A stretch of 64,000 nt of DNA, taken from JAWXBT01 sp964523015. GTDB taxonomy: Bacteria > Bdellovibrionota_C > UBA2361 > J135. Position 1 is the first letter of the stretch; every line of letters starts with the position of its first letter. The notes below the pieces were generated by a model that was given only the letters and a program-made list of their open reading frames with translations, was not told the origin of the DNA and did no database searches. The stretch spans positions 28,027-92,026 of the forward strand of contig CAZFXN010000003.1 in NCBI GenBank assembly GCA_964523015.1. The letters are read 5' to 3'. Of the stretch, positions 1 through 9,088 are shown one piece after another. The translations under genes were made by a program, and so were the position numbers.

Positions 1-75
1 TCCTATACCGAATTACGTTTTAAAGCGCCAGTCATTATGTTTTACTAAAAAGTCTCCTATTTTCAACATGTTAGA

Positions 76-1383
76 CTAGTCAGTTTCAGCTTGCCTTCTC
101 AACTGCTCAATTCCTCCAAAGTTTTCATCCTGCCCATCCTTTCCTTTCTTTCCAAATATCTTCTGCAAAAAGCCTCCGCTATTCTGAGTAGGGCCTCCAC
201 TACCTGGTTCTCTTTTATGTTCCAAATCCACAAGGCCTAGCTCTTTTGCTATGTGTTCAAGAGCAACACGGGTAGATCTCTGACCCATACTATATAATGT
301 CCTACCACTACCTGGCCAAAGTGCTGCTTTTGGATCATTTGGCACAGGTGGCAATCGCCAAGGAAGCTCCCCCAAATTATGAGCTGGTTCAAGTTCTGCA
401 GCAATCTGCGGAACCCCAAGCAATGCGCCAGAGTAAGGATTAACTAAAAATACTATTCGATCTGTGTCACCAACAAGTGACTTAACATAAGAAAGATAAA
501 GATCGACTGCTGTTAATCCTAAGATTGTATCATCAATCACGATTAGCACAACATCGGCGATGCGCATTAGGGCGCCTGTTGCTGGTCCCATTCTACCACC
601 AGTGTCGATGACAATAGCATCGTGCATTACTCTGGCTAGTTCAACAATGCGCTGAGCAATTCCCATTCCATCGGTATGACAAACTAGATCCATGGACTCA
701 GCCATACTGTCAGGAGGCATCAACACGGATACGTCACTACTAATTGGGATCAATGCTTCTTTAAGACTATCTCTAGTTAATTCCCTAGTTCCATTAACCC
801 ATGCACTTACAACTTTTGCTTCTATCCCGTTAACAGTTAACGATCTACATAGGTCCCGAGTTTCTACATCTAAATCCCATAGCATGGTCCGTCTATGGTA
901 AACGCTGCAAACTTCGGATAATGCTGCGGCCACAGAAGTAGCTCCGGTACCTCCCTTGGCATGAGTAACAACTACTACCCGACCCTCTCTAGTACGACCC
1001 TCTCTTCTAAACTCAGCATGAATCGCAACTAGCTCTTGTAAGAAATCTAGAGGTGACGCGCTATCAGGAAGAACTTTTCTAACTCCGACAAAGTGAGCTG
1101 CTCTAAAAGCACCACCAGAGTAGGCTTCATTCGTTACAAACATCACGATATGAATCCAAGGCACTAGAGCTTTAGAACTCCGGGCAATGGCAGTTGCCTT
1201 TTCACCAAGCCCAGATCCCAATACCAAAACATCGGCTTCGTGGAGTCGCTCAGTAAAATCTTTATCATTCACGAGCTTAACTCTCAGATCGAGAGTTTCA
1301 ACATCACTCTGATTGAATGCTTCGATTCTCCGGGCAACGACCGCTTGGGCCTCTGTAGAGCTATCGACTATCAGCAATCTCAT
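76..1383 (-). CDS. CpaE/TadZ-like pilus-assembly ATPase (receiver-like + ParA/MinD domain)
   Basis: The first ~125 residues look like an atypical receiver domain (MRLLIVDSS at the start, no clear phospho-Asp pocket). A P-loop of the MinD/ParA type follows, with deviant Walker A KGGTGATS at residues 143-150, a switch-like DLDVETRD at 170-177 and VIDTGG at 258-263. This order and length (435 aa) are typical of CpaE/TadZ proteins, which mark the pole or recruit Tad pilus machinery. The last ~50 residues are a low-complexity Gly/Lys-rich tail. It is the last gene of a minus-strand operon behind PP2C, FHA and Ser/Thr kinase genes (69 nt after the kinase). No other Tad genes (TadA, secretin, prepilin) are visible in the window, so a non-pilus role as a kinase-controlled localisation ATPase is possible. 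The family call is firm and the role is inferred. Confidence 0.75.
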   Translation of the reverse strand: MRLLIVDSSTEAQAVVARRIEAFNQSDVETLDLRVKLVNDKDFTERLHEADVLVLGSGLGEKATAIARSSKALVPWIHIVMFVTNEAYSGGAFRAAHFVGVRKVLPDSASPLDFLQELVAIHAEFRREGRTREGRVVVVTHAKGGTGATSVAAALSEVCSVYHRRTMLWDLDVETRDLCRSLTVNGIEAKVVSAWVNGTRELTRDSLKEALIPISSDVSVLMPPDSMAESMDLVCHTDGMGIAQRIVELARVMHDAIVIDTGGRMGPATGALMRIADVVLIVIDDTILGLTAVDLYLSYVKSLVGDTDRIVFLVNPYSGALLGVPQIAAELEPAHNLGELPWRLPPVPNDPKAALWPGSGRTLYSMGQRSTRVALEHIAKELGLVDLEHKREPGSGGPTQNSGGFLQKIFGKKGKDGQDENFGGIEQLRRQAETD

Positions 1384-1452
1384 AGTTCCCTTCCCTGAAC
1401 TACTTTCGTAAAATAGTTACAAAATTATTAAACATCTTATTCAACATCAACA

Positions 1453-2862
1453 TCAACGAAAATCTCCTCCAATCTCACCTATTCTATAACCATCAACAAT
1501 GCCAGATTTCCGATCGAAGAAATTAGGCCAGATATACTTTAATGCAGCTAATCCAACAAATACACCTACTAGGATAGCGATAATAAAAATTGTGGCATTT
1601 AACCAAAATCCAGTGCGTCTAGATCTATCTACAGCCTGGGAAAGCGTTCTAATTCGACCTCGATCAATCCGCTGCATCCCAACATTCACTTTAGATGACT
1701 TTCTAAGGATACTTTTTGCTTCCTCAACTGGATCGTTATCAAGCAATCGTTCAAGCTGAGCACCATTTTCAGAATACATATTTTCAGCAATCTCATTCAT
1801 TGCTGGTCGTGAAATTATAATATCTGCAGTTTCTTCAATACTGCCTCGTTTTGGCAAAATATAAGTATCCTCTCTTGGAGCAATCTGAACTCTTGGAAAC
1901 TTAATATCATCCTCAACAACTGTAGTTTGTTCTTGAGCTACTGCATGAGACCTTGGAACAGCATGACTCTTAGTTCTGGCAGGGGAAGAAGCTGATGATG
2001 ACGAAGAGCCTGCCGTCTCGGCAAGGAGCTCCTGTACATCATGATATATCTCCATGGTCGTTTGGTAGCGAAGCTCTGGATTTCGCTCCATAGCATGTAA
2101 GATAATCTCATTGAGCCTTGGTAAACAATCTGGTCGATGTTGAATTGGTGGAACTGGATCAGATCTAAGTCTAAGGGTCATCGTTGCTATAACACTATCC
2201 CCCTTAAAAGGTGATTGTCCGGCTACCATTTCATAACCTAAAACACCAATTGCATAGATATCTGAACGTGTATCGACTTGGCCCTTCTCTAAATATTCTG
2301 GGCTAACATAATCAATAGTGCCGACTACCCCCCCATGCTCAGTTAACTTCGGACCATGTCCGGTACGGGCGATACCAAAATCTGTAATTTTGACATCTCC
2401 CTCTTGAGTTAGAAGTATGTTCTCAGGCTTTAAATCTCGATGAACTATCCCAGCATCATGAATTGCTTGAACCCCTGATGTAATTTGACTTAAAAGACGC
2501 AGAATAACTTGTATTGGCATCGGTTCCCCAGTCGCCAATCGATCAGCTAAGTCTCCTCCAGCCACATACTCCATTGTATAAGCAACAAGATCTCCATCCC
2601 TAAAATATTCATATGCTCTTACAACGTTTGGATGAGACACCCCATAGGATGCGACTATTTCATTTCTAAACCTTGCCGCAGCAACATTATCTTTGGCAAC
2701 TTCAGGAAATAAAACTTTTACTGCAACAAGATGCCCTGCCAGCTCTCTATGTCTACAGGCATAAACTAATCCCATGCTGCCAGCACCAAGGCATTTCACG
2801 ACCTCATACCTGCCGGCAACGACAGTTCCTGGTTGTAATGTGATCAAACTTTGATCAGACAT
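1453..2862 (-). CDS. Membrane-anchored Ser/Thr protein kinase (PknB/Hanks type)
   Basis: A complete Hanks kinase domain is visible: glycine loop GAGSMG at 26-31, ATP-binding Lys49 in VAVKV, catalytic HRDLKPEN at 141-148, DFG at 161-163 and the GTIDYVSPE activation segment at 181-189. A Ser-rich linker follows from ~285. One transmembrane helix lies at ~419-444, and only ~25 residues follow it. There are no PASTA repeats, so the sensor is not of the cell-wall type. It phosphorylates Ser/Thr on partner proteins. The neighbouring FHA protein is an obvious phospho-reader and the PP2C protein an obvious eraser. The gene starts 29 nt after the FHA gene stop. Function as an active kinase is well supported; the substrates are unknown. 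Confidence 0.9.
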   Translation of the reverse strand: MSDQSLITLQPGTVVAGRYEVVKCLGAGSMGLVYACRHRELAGHLVAVKVLFPEVAKDNVAAARFRNEIVASYGVSHPNVVRAYEYFRDGDLVAYTMEYVAGGDLADRLATGEPMPIQVILRLLSQITSGVQAIHDAGIVHRDLKPENILLTQEGDVKITDFGIARTGHGPKLTEHGGVVGTIDYVSPEYLEKGQVDTRSDIYAIGVLGYEMVAGQSPFKGDSVIATMTLRLRSDPVPPIQHRPDCLPRLNEIILHAMERNPELRYQTTMEIYHDVQELLAETAGSSSSSASSPARTKSHAVPRSHAVAQEQTTVVEDDIKFPRVQIAPREDTYILPKRGSIEETADIIISRPAMNEIAENMYSENGAQLERLLDNDPVEEAKSILRKSSKVNVGMQRIDRGRIRTLSQAVDRSRRTGFWLNATIFIIAILVGVFVGLAALKYIWPNFFDRKSGIVDGYRIGEIGGDFR

Positions 2863-2891
2863 CTTATCTCATTAACTAAAGCTTTTTAACT

Positions 2892-3638
2892 CTATCCTTT
2901 CACTACTAAACAAACGTGAAAGCAACGTTTACCAAAAGTTATCTTGTCTCCATTTTCAATGCTTCCCATGGAGCCAGAGAGTTTTTCCTCCTCTCCTTCA
3001 ATATGACAGATCGATGTTCCATTCTCAGAGAGCTGATCCAACACCTGAATCGCTCCAACTTCAGAGATTTTTAATATCGCATGCAAGGGAGAAACTGAAG
3101 CGTCCTTAACAATTAAAAAATTCCCATCTGATGTTCTTTCAGAGCTAACAATCCATCTCCCTGATCTTAATTCTAAAACCTCACCGGCAGGGTTACTGTC
3201 ATAAGAGACTAGAAACCCAACTATTGGAGTTAATTTTTCAGTAACAACGCCAACGGTATTGTTACGTGCAGCTTGAACTACTGATTGATTAATCGGGGAC
3301 CCTGTTGCGGCAGCTGACCTTGCTTCGACTGGAGAAGGATTTCCAGTACCACTACTCCCACCACGAGATGGCTGTGGTTCTTTTGACCCATCACGTGTAA
3401 TTAAACCAGTCATTGCACTTGAAATGTTATTAACTGGAGAAAATGAATCACCGCCTTTCTGACTCTCTTTGCCAAAAATATCACTTTGACGATCTTGGTT
3501 TAATAAAGCACGAACTTGTCCCGTCACCTCTGGTGTTAACATGACTGTTCTGTTTCGTGCACGATTAGCAGCATCTGAGGTAGTCTCATCTTTTCGTTCC
3601 TTACCGAGAGTTTTCTCAATGTTCTTTTCGTTATCCAT
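2892..3638 (-). CDS. FHA-domain protein
   Basis: The N-terminal ~145 residues are low-complexity and probably disordered (Ser, Gly and Asn rich). The C-terminal ~100 residues form a forkhead-associated domain, with a conserved SPLHAIL segment and DQLSENGTSI matching the SxxH and NGT signatures. FHA domains bind phosphothreonine peptides. Disordered tails on such proteins are often themselves kinase substrates; here the tail contains TVMLTPE, a Thr site resembling known FHA-partner kinase sites. I chose the ATG at 3638 because an AGGGG ribosome site lies 8 nt upstream; an in-frame TTG at 3656 is the alternative. The gene sits between the PP2C gene (30 nt upstream) and the kinase gene. Confidence 0.8.
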   Translation of the reverse strand: MDNEKNIEKTLGKERKDETTSDAANRARNRTVMLTPEVTGQVRALLNQDRQSDIFGKESQKGGDSFSPVNNISSAMTGLITRDGSKEPQPSRGGSSGTGNPSPVEARSAAATGSPINQSVVQAARNNTVGVVTEKLTPIVGFLVSYDSNPAGEVLELRSGRWIVSSERTSDGNFLIVKDASVSPLHAILKISEVGAIQVLDQLSENGTSICHIEGEEEKLSGSMGSIENGDKITFGKRCFHVCLVVKG

Positions 3639-3668
3639 AACCTTATCCCCTATCAATAAAATCTACCG

Positions 3669-4631
3669 TTAACCTAAAACTCCAATTAAGATCATTACTG
3701 CAATTAAAATTCCTAGAAAACTCATACCGATTAACAATGCACCAAATTTAAAATTTCGTGGAGCACGCGATTTCTTGGCTGACTGACTAACATTGATCTC
3801 TTTCTTACTTAAGAACCCAACAGGAAGTTCATTTTTAAGCTGTCCTCCAATCGGAATGATTGAAACTGTAATATTGTCATAGCCTCCTCGTGACTTTGCT
3901 AGCTCAACGAGTTGAACGCACGCTCTTTGAGGTGAACTACTAGATACGATATTAGCCATCTCGCCATCACTGACCAAACTGTAAAGCCCATCAGAACAGA
4001 GAAGGATATAATCAATCGGATCAGCACCTACAGCGTCCCAGATCCATAACTTATCAACATCAATTTCTAGCCCTGGCTCTGAACCAATACATCGAGTCAA
4101 GACATGAGCTTGTGGATGAGACATTGCATCTTCAGCTCCTATTTTACCTTTATCAACTAAATCTTGAACGTATGTGTGATCGGTGGTTAGCTGTTGAATC
4201 GCAGCATCTCTGATTAGATAAGCTCTAGAATCTCCAGCGTGTGCAATTGAAACTTCAGATCCATTAAACATCACCGCAACCACAGTTGTACCCATTCCTG
4301 AGAAAGCTGGATTTTGTCTTCGTAAAACAATAACTCGATTAGCTTCAAGAATTGCGGCTTTAAGTGCAACTTCAACTGGACGTGCCGGAAGATTTTCTAG
4401 ATCACGACGGATAGCATCAATTGCTAATTGAGCAGCTAGCTCTCCACCCATTGCGCCGCCCATGCCATCACAGACAATCCAAGCAAGACCTGAGGAACTT
4501 TCGATCACTGCATAGCGATCTTCATTCAACTCACGTTCACAACCTGTGTCAGTAATAGCAGCAGGAACAAGCGGATCCCCTCCGGTATTCTCGCTGTCTC
4601 CTTCACCTTTTTTAAATCCTTGCAGTAACAT
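3669..4631 (-). CDS. PP2C-type Ser/Thr phosphatase with C-terminal membrane helix
   Basis: The metal-binding motifs of PPM/PP2C phosphatases are all present: ELNEDR at ~34-39, DGMGG at 55-59, GDSRAYLI, LLCSDGLY and the terminal YDNITVSII. It removes phosphate from Ser/Thr and presumably reverses the kinase encoded two genes downstream. A basic linker (KKSRAPR) leads to one hydrophobic segment at the extreme C terminus (about 296-318), which would tether it to the inner membrane beside the kinase. It is the first gene of the operon. The 268-nt region upstream holds an 18-bp palindrome that could be an operator. Confidence 0.88.
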   Translation of the reverse strand: MLLQGFKKGEGDSENTGGDPLVPAAITDTGCERELNEDRYAVIESSSGLAWIVCDGMGGAMGGELAAQLAIDAIRRDLENLPARPVEVALKAAILEANRVIVLRRQNPAFSGMGTTVVAVMFNGSEVSIAHAGDSRAYLIRDAAIQQLTTDHTYVQDLVDKGKIGAEDAMSHPQAHVLTRCIGSEPGLEIDVDKLWIWDAVGADPIDYILLCSDGLYSLVSDGEMANIVSSSSPQRACVQLVELAKSRGGYDNITVSIIPIGGQLKNELPVGFLSKKEINVSQSAKKSRAPRNFKFGALLIGMSFLGILIAVMILIGVLG

Positions 4632-4743
4632 GAAAACCTTTCAAAGTTATTGCGTTTGCACCTTGTAAAAGTACAAACCAAAATTACCAATGTGTTGAGA
4701 TCACTCTAGTGGTGTACTCTCCCTTCTTCGCTTTCCCAAACGG

Positions 4744-4761
4744 AGGGTAAAACTTTACCCT
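4744..4761. promoter_or_regulatory. 18-bp perfect palindrome, candidate operator
   Basis: AGGGTAAA and TTTACCCT face each other across a 2-bp centre. The site lies 113 bp upstream of the PP2C start, in the only intergenic space before that operon. It has no following T-run in either direction, so a dimeric-regulator site fits better than a terminator. No regulator can be assigned. Confidence 0.4.
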
Positions 4762-4899
4762 GTGTCATATAATCGGCTGATATGTGCTTTATCTATAATA
4801 TATTACAGAGATTTTTAGTTGGGAAATAATCATATCGCTGTTCTGCTAGTCAGAACAGAATAAATCTGGGAAATTTCATAACCTACTTATTTCATTAGA

Positions 4900-5358
4900 C
4901 TAATTTTTCAAGATCTCAAATACGCAATTTTCTTTATCTGGTCTACACCGTGCAAGGTACCCCTGCTTCGCTATCCAACTTTCAAGCTCCACCCATCCGG
5001 CATCATTTACCTGGTAATCCGAGATCTTATCTCCTTTTTTACGCTTAAGAGGAAATCCTGCCCCCTGCCACCGTGCTTTTAAGCTCTCAAAGCGTCCCCC
5101 AACTAAGGCTCGCAATTTAGAAAGTGAGTCTATCACAATCCATTCACTCTCCGCATTAACATCTCCCTCTGCCGAGCTCGCAGGTTGTCCTGACAAACTA
5201 AATCGAAGTGCTAATTGATGAACTAAGAAATCTTTATTTTTCTTAAACGCCTCATTAAAGACTTGGCTAAGAAGATCTTCAGAATCTCTTACAATAGTAT
5301 TTGGAAATCTTTTTTGTTCTTGTTCAGTCATAACTAATAATAAATGTACCTGTTTCAA
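4900..5358 (-). CDS. Hypothetical protein, 152 aa
   Basis: I do not recognise a family. The protein is mixed alpha/beta with no signal peptide or membrane segment. A central basic stretch (PLKRKKGDK) precedes a Trp-rich C-terminal part (WVELESWIAKQ). It follows the eroded hybrid kinase by only 24 nt on the same strand, so it is probably the last gene of that three-gene operon and may be its partner or output. The TTG at 5358 is preceded by AGAGG about 10 nt away. An in-frame ATG nine codons later (5331) has no visible ribosome site. Confidence 0.6.
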   Translation of the reverse strand: MKQVHLLLVMTEQEQKRFPNTIVRDSEDLLSQVFNEAFKKNKDFLVHQLALRFSLSGQPASSAEGDVNAESEWIVIDSLSKLRALVGGRFESLKARWQGAGFPLKRKKGDKISDYQVNDAGWVELESWIAKQGYLARCRPDKENCVFEILKN

Positions 5359-5382
5359 TGGTAAAGTATCCTCTAAGTTTGA

Positions 5383-8196
5383 TTAGATACTCTTTCCCCC
5401 ATGTCCATCAAGCAACTCTTTAATCTCAAAAAAAAGTTTTCTCCTTCCTACTGGTTTGGTTAAATATTTACTCGCTCCAGCAGAGAATATCTGATCCTTT
5501 AAATTATCCTCAATGTTTCCACTGACTACTATAATTGGTATCCCAGTACCATACTGAGTACGGATCTCTCGAACTAAATCTAATCCATTTTCTTGATCTA
5601 ACTGCAAGTCGGTCACCACTAAAGATGGGGGCTCTCCTTTTTCAAGCAATAGCTCTCTAGCTTTTGCAAGATTAGTAGCACTGCCACATGTTAACCCCAA
5701 AGCTTCCGCCACACTACTATAAAACGTAACGATCTCTGCTTTGTCATCTACTAAAAGTACCCAACCTCCGCTCATCACCTCTCTTTGCTCAACCTTAGCA
5801 ACCTTAAAAGTAATTTTAACGATATTATGATTTTCCCCTAGTCCCTTTGAAAAATCGATCCTCGCTTGACTTAAGGCAAAGAAATTTTTAATTGATCTAA
5901 GAGAATCGGTATCTCTCCCCTGTATAAAATAATCATCTATTTTAGACTTTCGCTCAGAGGAATCTGTAATTTGGACTACTACTAGGCCCTCCTCAGTCCA
6001 AGCTTTTAGCTTAATGACATCATCACAACCAAAATTACGTGTCGCCGCCTTAAGCAAAGTCCTAAGTGATGCTTCTAAAAATTCACGACTTACTACCAGT
6101 ATCCCTAATGATGCCTCAAGGTTTAAATCAACACTTTGCTTAGCGCCGCTTCTTCTAATTTTAAACTCAACAAATGCTGCGGCTTCCTCAAGAGCAGACA
6201 CTATATTTACACGCTCAAGAGCTCCCGCCTTTTTCATCGAAGCAATTTCTCGCAACCATTTTACATCAGAAACACTTGCCGATAAGCTTCTAAGTGCGCC
6301 ATCTAGATAAGAGATCTGCCCATTAAACCTCTCCTTAATTTCTTTGTAATTATCACTTTTCTCTTTCTCTACGACGATTCCTTCGAGTTGTTCAAGTACC
6401 GATCTACAATTATCTACCACAATGGATAAATCCTGAGCAGAATTGTTCACTAGATGAATGAGATGATTAAGATCCTCTTCCTTTGAATCAATCCCACCAC
6501 CACCAGTAACAATGACTTGCGAAACTCTTTGATTAAGCTTTTGAGGGCTGCGGCGAATTCCAATATTCTGAAGTAGTCCTGATGCATATTCTTGAAACTC
6601 GCGGGCTCCTATTAGCTTTACGGTGTAGGACACTGGCAAAAAGACATAAAAGATCTCGCTTTTATCTTCTGATGGTAGAATAACCCTACAAAAGTATATA
6701 CTGCTTGGAATCTCCCCAAACCAGTAGAATAGTGCTGGATCAAACTGTCGACCCATATGTTTTTTAAAAAGAAGTCCTACGGCATTATCTTGATCTCTGG
6801 CAAGGCTAACTAAACCTTGAACAAATAGTGGATCAATATCACGAGTGCCGATCTGGCCTCCTCCCAAAATTATACTCTCAGATTTTCCATAGGTAACTAG
6901 TATTCGCTTGGCATCTCCGAGTAATCTCAAGCTCTCAGATAAGCTTTCGATCAAATTTTTGGGATCTAGAATCTCTCTCGTTGTTGTCAATAATCGAGGG
7001 AGTAAAACTGCACTGGAAAATCTTACATAATGTCGAGCATTCCTATACATAGTGTAAACTATTACAAATCCATCTAGCATAAACATAAATATAGGAGTAC
7101 TGGATGCGATCACATGAATAGCTGCAAAAACAGAGAATAGGATAGTTATTGCTATATTAAATTCTTTAATCCAAGGAACAGTAGAGAGCCCTAACATGAT
7201 CAACAACAATCCAGTTTCAGAAGTCGATAAATCGATCACCCCGTAAACAAAGGCATTCATCCACCAGATAAAAAAGCTACATCCAGCAAGAAGCCAGAGT
7301 GACTGAAGCTCATATAAATTATCCCTTCTCGAGCTTTGAAAAAATATTATTACCTGAATCAAAAGTATTATTACCCAAGAGACATAGTAGGGTACGTCTC
7401 TACAATTTTCAGAAATTGCAAAAAAGAGAACGGCTGCGCCGACAATGATTGCAAGGGGAACAAACCGCCAACGAAATTCTTTATCCATACTCTCAGCAAG
7501 AAATGTTGCTGAAGAGGAGAGCTTGCTATAGGTCTGAGAACCTGATTTTTCTCTCTCATTAATGCTCTCTTCTGATCTTGCTCCCTCAGCATCCTTTAAT
7601 GATTCATCGAGATCAAAATTTCCCTGGGTATTCTGTTCATCGATCTTTTTTGCTGACAAAGCGATAAGCGTTGATACGATTATCGATCCCGCACCTATCA
7701 ACCAGGACTGATTTTCTGCAAAAACAATGTCATAAAGAAATAAAAGAACAGAGAAGATAATTACCGGAGCGATCACGTAGATAATTGATCTGACTTTTAA
7801 TCTCATCACAGAAAGCAATGAGATCGCTATTGCTGTCGGTACAAAAAAAGTAGCGACCAGCGGTAGCTTAAATCCGATCACACCGACAAATAAAATTATA
7901 CTAATCCAAAAAAATTCAGCTCTAAGAATATTGAGGGTTAAGTATAAAGCTCGTTTTTGATAGAGCAGATTGAGCAAAAAAAGGGCAATAATTACTGATA
8001 ATTTGATTGCCAAAGACTCAGTTGTTAATAATGGTGAGAAGATATCCTCCCAGGGCAGAATATTTGGACGGATAGCGGAAAAAACAATCAATGCCACAAA
8101 GGCAATAAATTGTGGAACGATTACATGACTGTAAAAGATCCGAATCTCCCCGATCGGAAGACTGATCCAAGTTGGTGATTTTTTAACCTCTAACAT
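5383..8196 (-). CDS. Polytopic hybrid sensor kinase with degenerate ATPase domain and C-terminal receiver
   Basis: The protein has 937 residues. About six membrane helices fill residues 15-185, a hydrophilic Ser/Glu-rich linker runs to ~240, and a second set of about six helices runs to ~385. A cytoplasmic GAF-like region follows. A helical segment sits where a dimerisation/His-phosphotransfer domain would be, but no clear H-E/D-x-x-x-P motif is present. In the ATPase domain the N-box Asn is replaced (LLKAATRN) and the G1 box reads DSSERK instead of DxGxG. The C-terminal receiver domain looks intact (VTDLQLD acceptor, LTKPVG lysine). It may be a pseudokinase that passes membrane signals through its receiver or by binding. 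Its operon partners are the zinc-ribbon regulator upstream (38 nt) and the 152-aa protein downstream. Confidence 0.8.
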   Translation of the reverse strand: MLEVKKSPTWISLPIGEIRIFYSHVIVPQFIAFVALIVFSAIRPNILPWEDIFSPLLTTESLAIKLSVIIALFLLNLLYQKRALYLTLNILRAEFFWISIILFVGVIGFKLPLVATFFVPTAIAISLLSVMRLKVRSIIYVIAPVIIFSVLLFLYDIVFAENQSWLIGAGSIIVSTLIALSAKKIDEQNTQGNFDLDESLKDAEGARSEESINEREKSGSQTYSKLSSSATFLAESMDKEFRWRFVPLAIIVGAAVLFFAISENCRDVPYYVSWVIILLIQVIIFFQSSRRDNLYELQSLWLLAGCSFFIWWMNAFVYGVIDLSTSETGLLLIMLGLSTVPWIKEFNIAITILFSVFAAIHVIASSTPIFMFMLDGFVIVYTMYRNARHYVRFSSAVLLPRLLTTTREILDPKNLIESLSESLRLLGDAKRILVTYGKSESIILGGGQIGTRDIDPLFVQGLVSLARDQDNAVGLLFKKHMGRQFDPALFYWFGEIPSSIYFCRVILPSEDKSEIFYVFLPVSYTVKLIGAREFQEYASGLLQNIGIRRSPQKLNQRVSQVIVTGGGGIDSKEEDLNHLIHLVNNSAQDLSIVVDNCRSVLEQLEGIVVEKEKSDNYKEIKERFNGQISYLDGALRSLSASVSDVKWLREIASMKKAGALERVNIVSALEEAAAFVEFKIRRSGAKQSVDLNLEASLGILVVSREFLEASLRTLLKAATRNFGCDDVIKLKAWTEEGLVVVQITDSSERKSKIDDYFIQGRDTDSLRSIKNFFALSQARIDFSKGLGENHNIVKITFKVAKVEQREVMSGGWVLLVDDKAEIVTFYSSVAEALGLTCGSATNLAKARELLLEKGEPPSLVVTDLQLDQENGLDLVREIRTQYGTGIPIIVVSGNIEDNLKDQIFSAGASKYLTKPVGRRKLFFEIKELLDGHGGKSI

Positions 8197-8234
8197 GAAC
8201 CTAGTTAAAACCTTATTGCCTATTAATAAATTCT

Positions 8235-8834
8235 CTAAGAAACTTCAGGATCCAGCTCCTGTGAACACTTAGCGCATTTAACCTTTCCAATAACCTCAGG
8301 TGGTAATTGTGGAACACCATGAAAAGTTACAATGTATATTACATTACCGCATGATTTACATGGTGGCAGAGTCCCATCCATATTCTGAAATAACTTTCGA
8401 CTACTTGAATCAACATAATTGAGTAAAAATTCCTCAAGAGGGATTCCATCAACAGAATTGCCTAGGGAGGCACCAATAATCTCTTTAATACGAGCAAGAA
8501 ACTTATCATTTTGGGCTTGCGGAGAGCCTTTGACAATATAGTCTGCCGCTCCTTCAGTAATAAATCTTTGCTTAAGATGGACCGAGGGGTTCCCGGTAAA
8601 GATTACAATATAGGACACCTTGCCTAATCTTCTTAGATCATGAAACAAGTGAGATCCAGATTTGTCACCTAATCCAATATCTAAAATGGCCAGTCGAAAT
8701 TGAGAAGCTAGAATCGCTTGCTCTGCCTGTCCCACGCTTTCACAAGACTCAACTGAATAACCACTATCAGAAAAAAGTTTTGTTAACCGTTCTCGTTCAC
8801 CAATCTGATCTTCTACAACTAAAATATCTTTCAC
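8235..8834 (-). CDS. Response regulator with C-terminal zinc-ribbon-like module
   Basis: Residues 1-120 form a receiver domain: acidic pair E8-D9, phospho-acceptor D52 (AILDIGL), Thr80 in the FTGNP segment and Lys102 in IVKGSP. Residues ~130-199 are not a standard output domain. They carry two CxxC pairs (C159/C162 and C187/C190) spaced like a zinc ribbon. The gene is first in a minus-strand operon with the eroded hybrid kinase and the 152-aa protein. It is divergently transcribed from the sigma54-activator pair across 254 bp. The output is probably protein or nucleic-acid binding through the ribbon; that part is inferred. Confidence 0.8.
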   Translation of the reverse strand: MKDILVVEDQIGERERLTKLFSDSGYSVESCESVGQAEQAILASQFRLAILDIGLGDKSGSHLFHDLRRLGKVSYIVIFTGNPSVHLKQRFITEGAADYIVKGSPQAQNDKFLARIKEIIGASLGNSVDGIPLEEFLLNYVDSSSRKLFQNMDGTLPPCKSCGNVIYIVTFHGVPQLPPEVIGKVKCAKCSQELDPEVS

Positions 8835-9088
8835 TAATTACCCCCAAGGTAAATCATTTAACGGATCTATATTTAGCCATAGCAGGCTTATGGTATCCTT
8901 ATTGTAAAATCGTACTTAATTGACCGTTATCCTAAGATAAAGTCGGCATAAAAAAAGCTGCCATTAACACTCAATTTCATGCATCAAATCTTTAAGGCTT
9001 GGTGTTTAATTTTTATAACAATGTTACTCCCTAGAGAGTCTCTGTTTGCTCTCTAAAACCTATTTAGTGACTGTTATGTAAGGATAAT

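Noticed and set aside
8835..9088. Sigma54 (-24/-12) promoter in the divergent region
   Set aside because: I looked for TGGC-N-TGC spacing and found no convincing match.
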